Source: Candidatus Stercoripulliclostridium pullicola (lineage in GTDB: Bacteria; Bacillota; Clostridia; Christensenellales; DTU072). From it: a DNA stretch of 5,292 nt. The notes under the pieces were generated by a model, which was not told the origin of the DNA, ran no database searches, and saw nothing but the letters and a program-made list of their open reading frames with translations. The stretch's first letter is position 1; each line of letters starts with the position of its first letter. This document shows positions 3,541 to 5,292 of this stretch, one piece after another. The stretch covers positions 1-5,292 of the forward strand of contig JADINF010000013.1 of NCBI GenBank assembly GCA_017694145.1. The letters are read 5' to 3'. The translations under genes and the position numbers were made by a program.

Positions 3541-5292
3541 TGTTTGAGAATATCCGCGTCGCGAAGCATATAGGGCTTTGTCCCAACGTCGAACGCGCGA
3601 TAGCCATTGCGCGCGAAGCGCGTAAGAGGTTTGCGCGACCCGTTTACACGCTCGGTTGGCTTACCAATAACCGCAAAGTCGTTGACGAGCTGATCTCGGA
3701 AGGGATCGTACCCGTCGATGACGTCGCCGAATTAAAGAAAGACGACGTACTCGTCGTAAGCGCGCACGGCGCCGCCCCGAAGGTATACGAAGCCGCAGAA
3801 GCCGCGGGAATAATTCTTATAGACGCCACTTGCCCCAATATCTCGGCAATACACGAGAAAGTCAGGGAATATTCCGAACTCGGATTCCGCATAATCATAG
3901 CGGGGGATAAAGCTCACAGGGAGGTATACGGTACCGCGGGCTATGCCGCTGATTGCCGCATAATTGCGGGAGCCGACGAAGTCGATGAGGCGCTACGCGG
4001 CGCCGAGAAGTGTCTGCTCACCGCGCAGACCACCTTCGACAACGACAAATTCGGAGAAATTACCCGTAAAATTGAAAAATCGGTAAGCAAATCCGCTCAA
4101 ATGCTTGTCATATTAAATAGTATTTGTTATACTACCATAGCAAGGCAAGCCGAAGCGAAAGAAATTGCCGCCGCATCGGAACACGTATTCGTAGTGGGCG
4201 ACAGGCACAGCAGTAACGTAGCCAAGCTGTACGATATAGCTAAACGTTACGCGAAAAAGGGCGCATATCTCATAGAAAGCGCCGCCGATATCGCGTCGGT
4301 CACCGATCAACGTATTACAAAGCCCGGCATAATTGCGGGCGCGTCGACTCCGAAAGAGTTGATAATGGAGGTTATCTACACAATGGATCAAAACAACAAC
4401 ACCGTCGACAACGTCGAAACCGTTGTCACAACCGAACCGGTAGCGGAAGCCGCCGTCGAAACCAAAGCCGAAGAAAAAGCAGCAGTAGCCGCACCCAAAG
4501 CCAAGAAAGCGTCCAGCGAAATCACTTCGATGGAAGACGCTCTCAACAGCGGTTACGCCCCCAGGACTTATCACGAAAACATGAGAGTCAAGGCAACCAT
4601 CGAGTCCGTCGATCCTACCGGCGTATCCGTATCGCTCAGTCTGAGCGGTAAGAACGACGCGGGTTTCATAGCGGCAGACGAGATGGAACTTGACGGCTCT
4701 TACGATATGAGCAAATATGCGGTCGGCGACACTCTCGAGGCGATTATTATCCCCAAGGGCGACAACAAGTCGAAGACCATCAATCTTTCCAAGAAAAAAT
4801 ACGACGAAATACTTGTAGCCGACGAAGCGGTCAAATCAATTCTTGCGGGCGAAGAATTCTCTCTTACCGTATCTTCCGCAATCAAAGGCGGCTTGCTCGG
4901 TAAGCTCGGTTCCTACACCATCTTCATTCCCGCTAGCCAGATCCGTATCGGCTACGTCAAAAATCTCGAAGAGTACGTAGGCAAGAAGCTCCGTCTGCGC
5001 ATACTTCCCCCGAAAGAAACCGAAACCGCGGAAGGTGAAGAAGCCGCTCCCGCAAGACGTCCCAATCCCAAGCGCATCGTAGCGAGCCAGCGCGTCATTC
5101 TCGAAGAAGAGAGAGCCGCGAGAGAGGACGCTTTCTGGGAAACCATGCAGGTCAACAACATCATCAAGGGCAAAGTCAAACGCTTCGCGATGAAAGACGG
5201 CAAATACTTCGGCGTGTTCGTATCCATAATGAATAAGGATTGCCTTCTTCACATCAGTGATCTGAGCTGGTCGAAAGTTGACGATCCCGCCA
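3540..5292 (+). CDS. ispH-rpsA: IspH (HMBPP reductase) fused to 30S ribosomal protein S1, partial at 3' end
   Basis: One frame runs from ATG 3540 to the window edge without a stop (584 complete codons). Residues 1-281 are 4-hydroxy-3-methylbut-2-enyl diphosphate reductase, the last step of the MEP isoprenoid pathway, using a [4Fe-4S] cluster. Its cysteines are Cys14 (GLCPNV), Cys98 (DATCP) and Cys196 (NSICYTT). SAHG (74-77), HREVYG (126-131), TAQTT (161-165), SSN (224-226) and GASTP (267-271) are present. Asn43 replaces the conserved active-site His (E. coli His41). Residues 282-347 form an Ala/Glu/Lys/Thr-rich, probably disordered linker. S1 domain 1 is about 346-420 and domain 2 about 440-520 (KGGLLGKLGSYTIFIPASQI), with a charged insert at 490-510. 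Domain 3 starts near 538 (FGVFVSI, LLHISDLSW) and is cut. Such fusions are established in Clostridia. The start overlaps the cmk stop by one base; its Shine-Dalgarno is weak (AGG at 3525-3527), so coupling is likely. Confidence 0.93.
   Translation, partial: MFENIRVAKHIGLCPNVERAIAIAREARKRFARPVYTLGWLTNNRKVVDELISEGIVPVDDVAELKKDDVLVVSAHGAAPKVYEAAEAAGIILIDATCPNISAIHEKVREYSELGFRIIIAGDKAHREVYGTAGYAADCRIIAGADEVDEALRGAEKCLLTAQTTFDNDKFGEITRKIEKSVSKSAQMLVILNSICYTTIARQAEAKEIAAASEHVFVVGDRHSSNVAKLYDIAKRYAKKGAYLIESAADIASVTDQRITKPGIIAGASTPKELIMEVIYTMDQNNNTVDNVETVVTTEPVAEAAVETKAEEKAAVAAPKAKKASSEITSMEDALNSGYAPRTYHENMRVKATIESVDPTGVSVSLSLSGKNDAGFIAADEMELDGSYDMSKYAVGDTLEAIIIPKGDNKSKTINLSKKKYDEILVADEAVKSILAGEEFSLTVSSAIKGGLLGKLGSYTIFIPASQIRIGYVKNLEEYVGKKLRLRILPPKETETAEGEEAAPARRPNPKRIVASQRVILEEERAAREDAFWETMQVNNIIKGKVKRFAMKDGKYFGVFVSIMNKDCLLHISDLSWSKVDDPA
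4105..4133 (+). promoter_or_regulatory. candidate internal promoter for the S1 part, inside ispH
   Basis: TTGTCA (4105-4110) and TATACT (4128-4133) are each one base from the sigma-A consensus and are separated by exactly 17 nt. TG at 4125-4126 adds an extended -10. The spacer is very AT-rich, in contrast to the surrounding gene. The predicted start near 4140 gives a leader of roughly 240 nt to the S1 start at 4383. The stretch also encodes the conserved NSIC segment of IspH, so part of the sequence is fixed by protein constraint. Confidence 0.5.
4367..4372 (+). promoter_or_regulatory. internal Shine-Dalgarno before the S1 part
   Basis: GGAGGT, a full anti-16S match, ends 10 nt before the in-frame ATG at 4383. 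It overlaps the codons for the last IspH residues (Met276-Glu-Val). It is the strongest ribosome site in the window, yet it lies inside an open frame. It suggests that S1 can be started on its own, as well as by read-through from IspH. The spacing is slightly longer than optimal. Confidence 0.55.
4383..5292 (+). CDS. rpsA: possible independently initiated ribosomal protein S1 (nested, partial)
   Basis: This is the same frame as the fusion, read from the internal ATG (fusion Met282). The sequence after it, MDQNNNTVDNVE, looks like a native protein N-terminus, and what precedes it (STPKELIMEVIYT) looks like a native IspH C-terminus. S1 binds mRNA on the 30S subunit through repeated OB-fold S1 domains; two complete domains and the start of a third are visible before the window ends. 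Isoleucine codons shift from 14 ATA of 30 in the IspH part to 4 ATA and 12 ATC of 21 here, as expected for a more highly expressed product. Whether free S1 is really made is inference from the GGAGGT and promoter-like element upstream. Confidence 0.45.
   Translation, partial: MDQNNNTVDNVETVVTTEPVAEAAVETKAEEKAAVAAPKAKKASSEITSMEDALNSGYAPRTYHENMRVKATIESVDPTGVSVSLSLSGKNDAGFIAADEMELDGSYDMSKYAVGDTLEAIIIPKGDNKSKTINLSKKKYDEILVADEAVKSILAGEEFSLTVSSAIKGGLLGKLGSYTIFIPASQIRIGYVKNLEEYVGKKLRLRILPPKETETAEGEEAAPARRPNPKRIVASQRVILEEERAAREDAFWETMQVNNIIKGKVKRFAMKDGKYFGVFVSIMNKDCLLHISDLSWSKVDDPA

Noticed and set aside
3742..3757. Perfect 6-bp hairpin ACGACG-TACT-CGTCGT in ispH
   Set aside because: It is explained by the Asp-Asp-Val-Leu-Val-Val codons of a conserved strand; no T-run and no nearby gene boundary.
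4360..4385. ispH and rpsA as two ordinary separate genes, with the open junction a sequencing error
   Set aside because: No frame shift is needed to join them, both sides keep perfect coding sense, and ispH-rpsA fusions are known in Clostridia. Error remains possible but is not the simplest reading.
4113..4574. Minus-strand open frame rich in Gly and Phe opposite the IspH/S1 junction
   Set aside because: The Gly/Phe-rich composition is the reverse complement of the Ala/Glu/Lys-rich linker codons; no independent support.
4836..5252. Minus-strand open frames opposite S1 domains 2 and 3
   Set aside because: The sense strand has unmistakable S1-domain motifs, and the antisense translation matches nothing I recognise.
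1..5292. Mobile elements, CRISPR, tRNA/rRNA or defence genes
   Set aside because: No spaced direct repeats, terminal inverted repeats, transposase motifs or RNA gene signatures were seen; almost every base belongs to housekeeping genes.

Overview
The window is a tightly packed, all-plus-strand housekeeping cluster. It reads as a chromosomal segment of a Firmicutes/Clostridia-type bacterium, probably an uncultured lineage with mid-range GC. The grounds are the gene order (RluB-type pseudouridine synthase, HI0933/BaiN-type flavoprotein, cmk, ispH, rpsA) and the ispH-rpsA fusion, which is an established clostridial arrangement. I see no mobile element, CRISPR array, tRNA, rRNA or intrinsic terminator.

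Layout. Bases 1-71 are an AT-rich leader with a possible promoter and small hairpins. Then follow rluB (72-779), surE (798-1556, after an 18-nt gap), an HI0933-family FAD enzyme (1553-2800, 4-nt ATGA overlap), a 59-nt gap with a small stem-loop and a lone TATAAT, cmk (2860-3540), and from 3540 (1-nt TGATG overlap) one reading frame that stays open to the window edge at 5292. That last frame encodes IspH joined in frame to ribosomal protein S1. It runs into the third S1 domain and is cut by the window end.

How the genes fit together. Most products serve translation or core metabolism: rRNA modification (RluB), mRNA binding on the ribosome (S1), pyrimidine nucleotide supply (Cmk), nucleotide hydrolysis (SurE) and isoprenoid precursor synthesis (IspH). 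The overlaps and the lack of terminators suggest one transcript with translational coupling.

Most interesting signals. (1) The S1 half of the fusion appears to carry its own expression signals inside the ispH part: a TTGTCA-17-TATACT promoter-like element with an extended -10 TG at 4105-4133, and a GGAGGT Shine-Dalgarno at 4367-4372 placed before an in-frame ATG at 4383. Isoleucine codon choice also changes at that junction. Together these suggest one open frame giving both a fusion and a free S1. (2) The IspH part keeps its three cluster cysteines and most active-site residues, but has Asn where the conserved His41 (E. coli numbering) normally contacts the substrate diphosphate. I found no wholly new system here; the fusion with embedded S1 signals is the part most worth testing.
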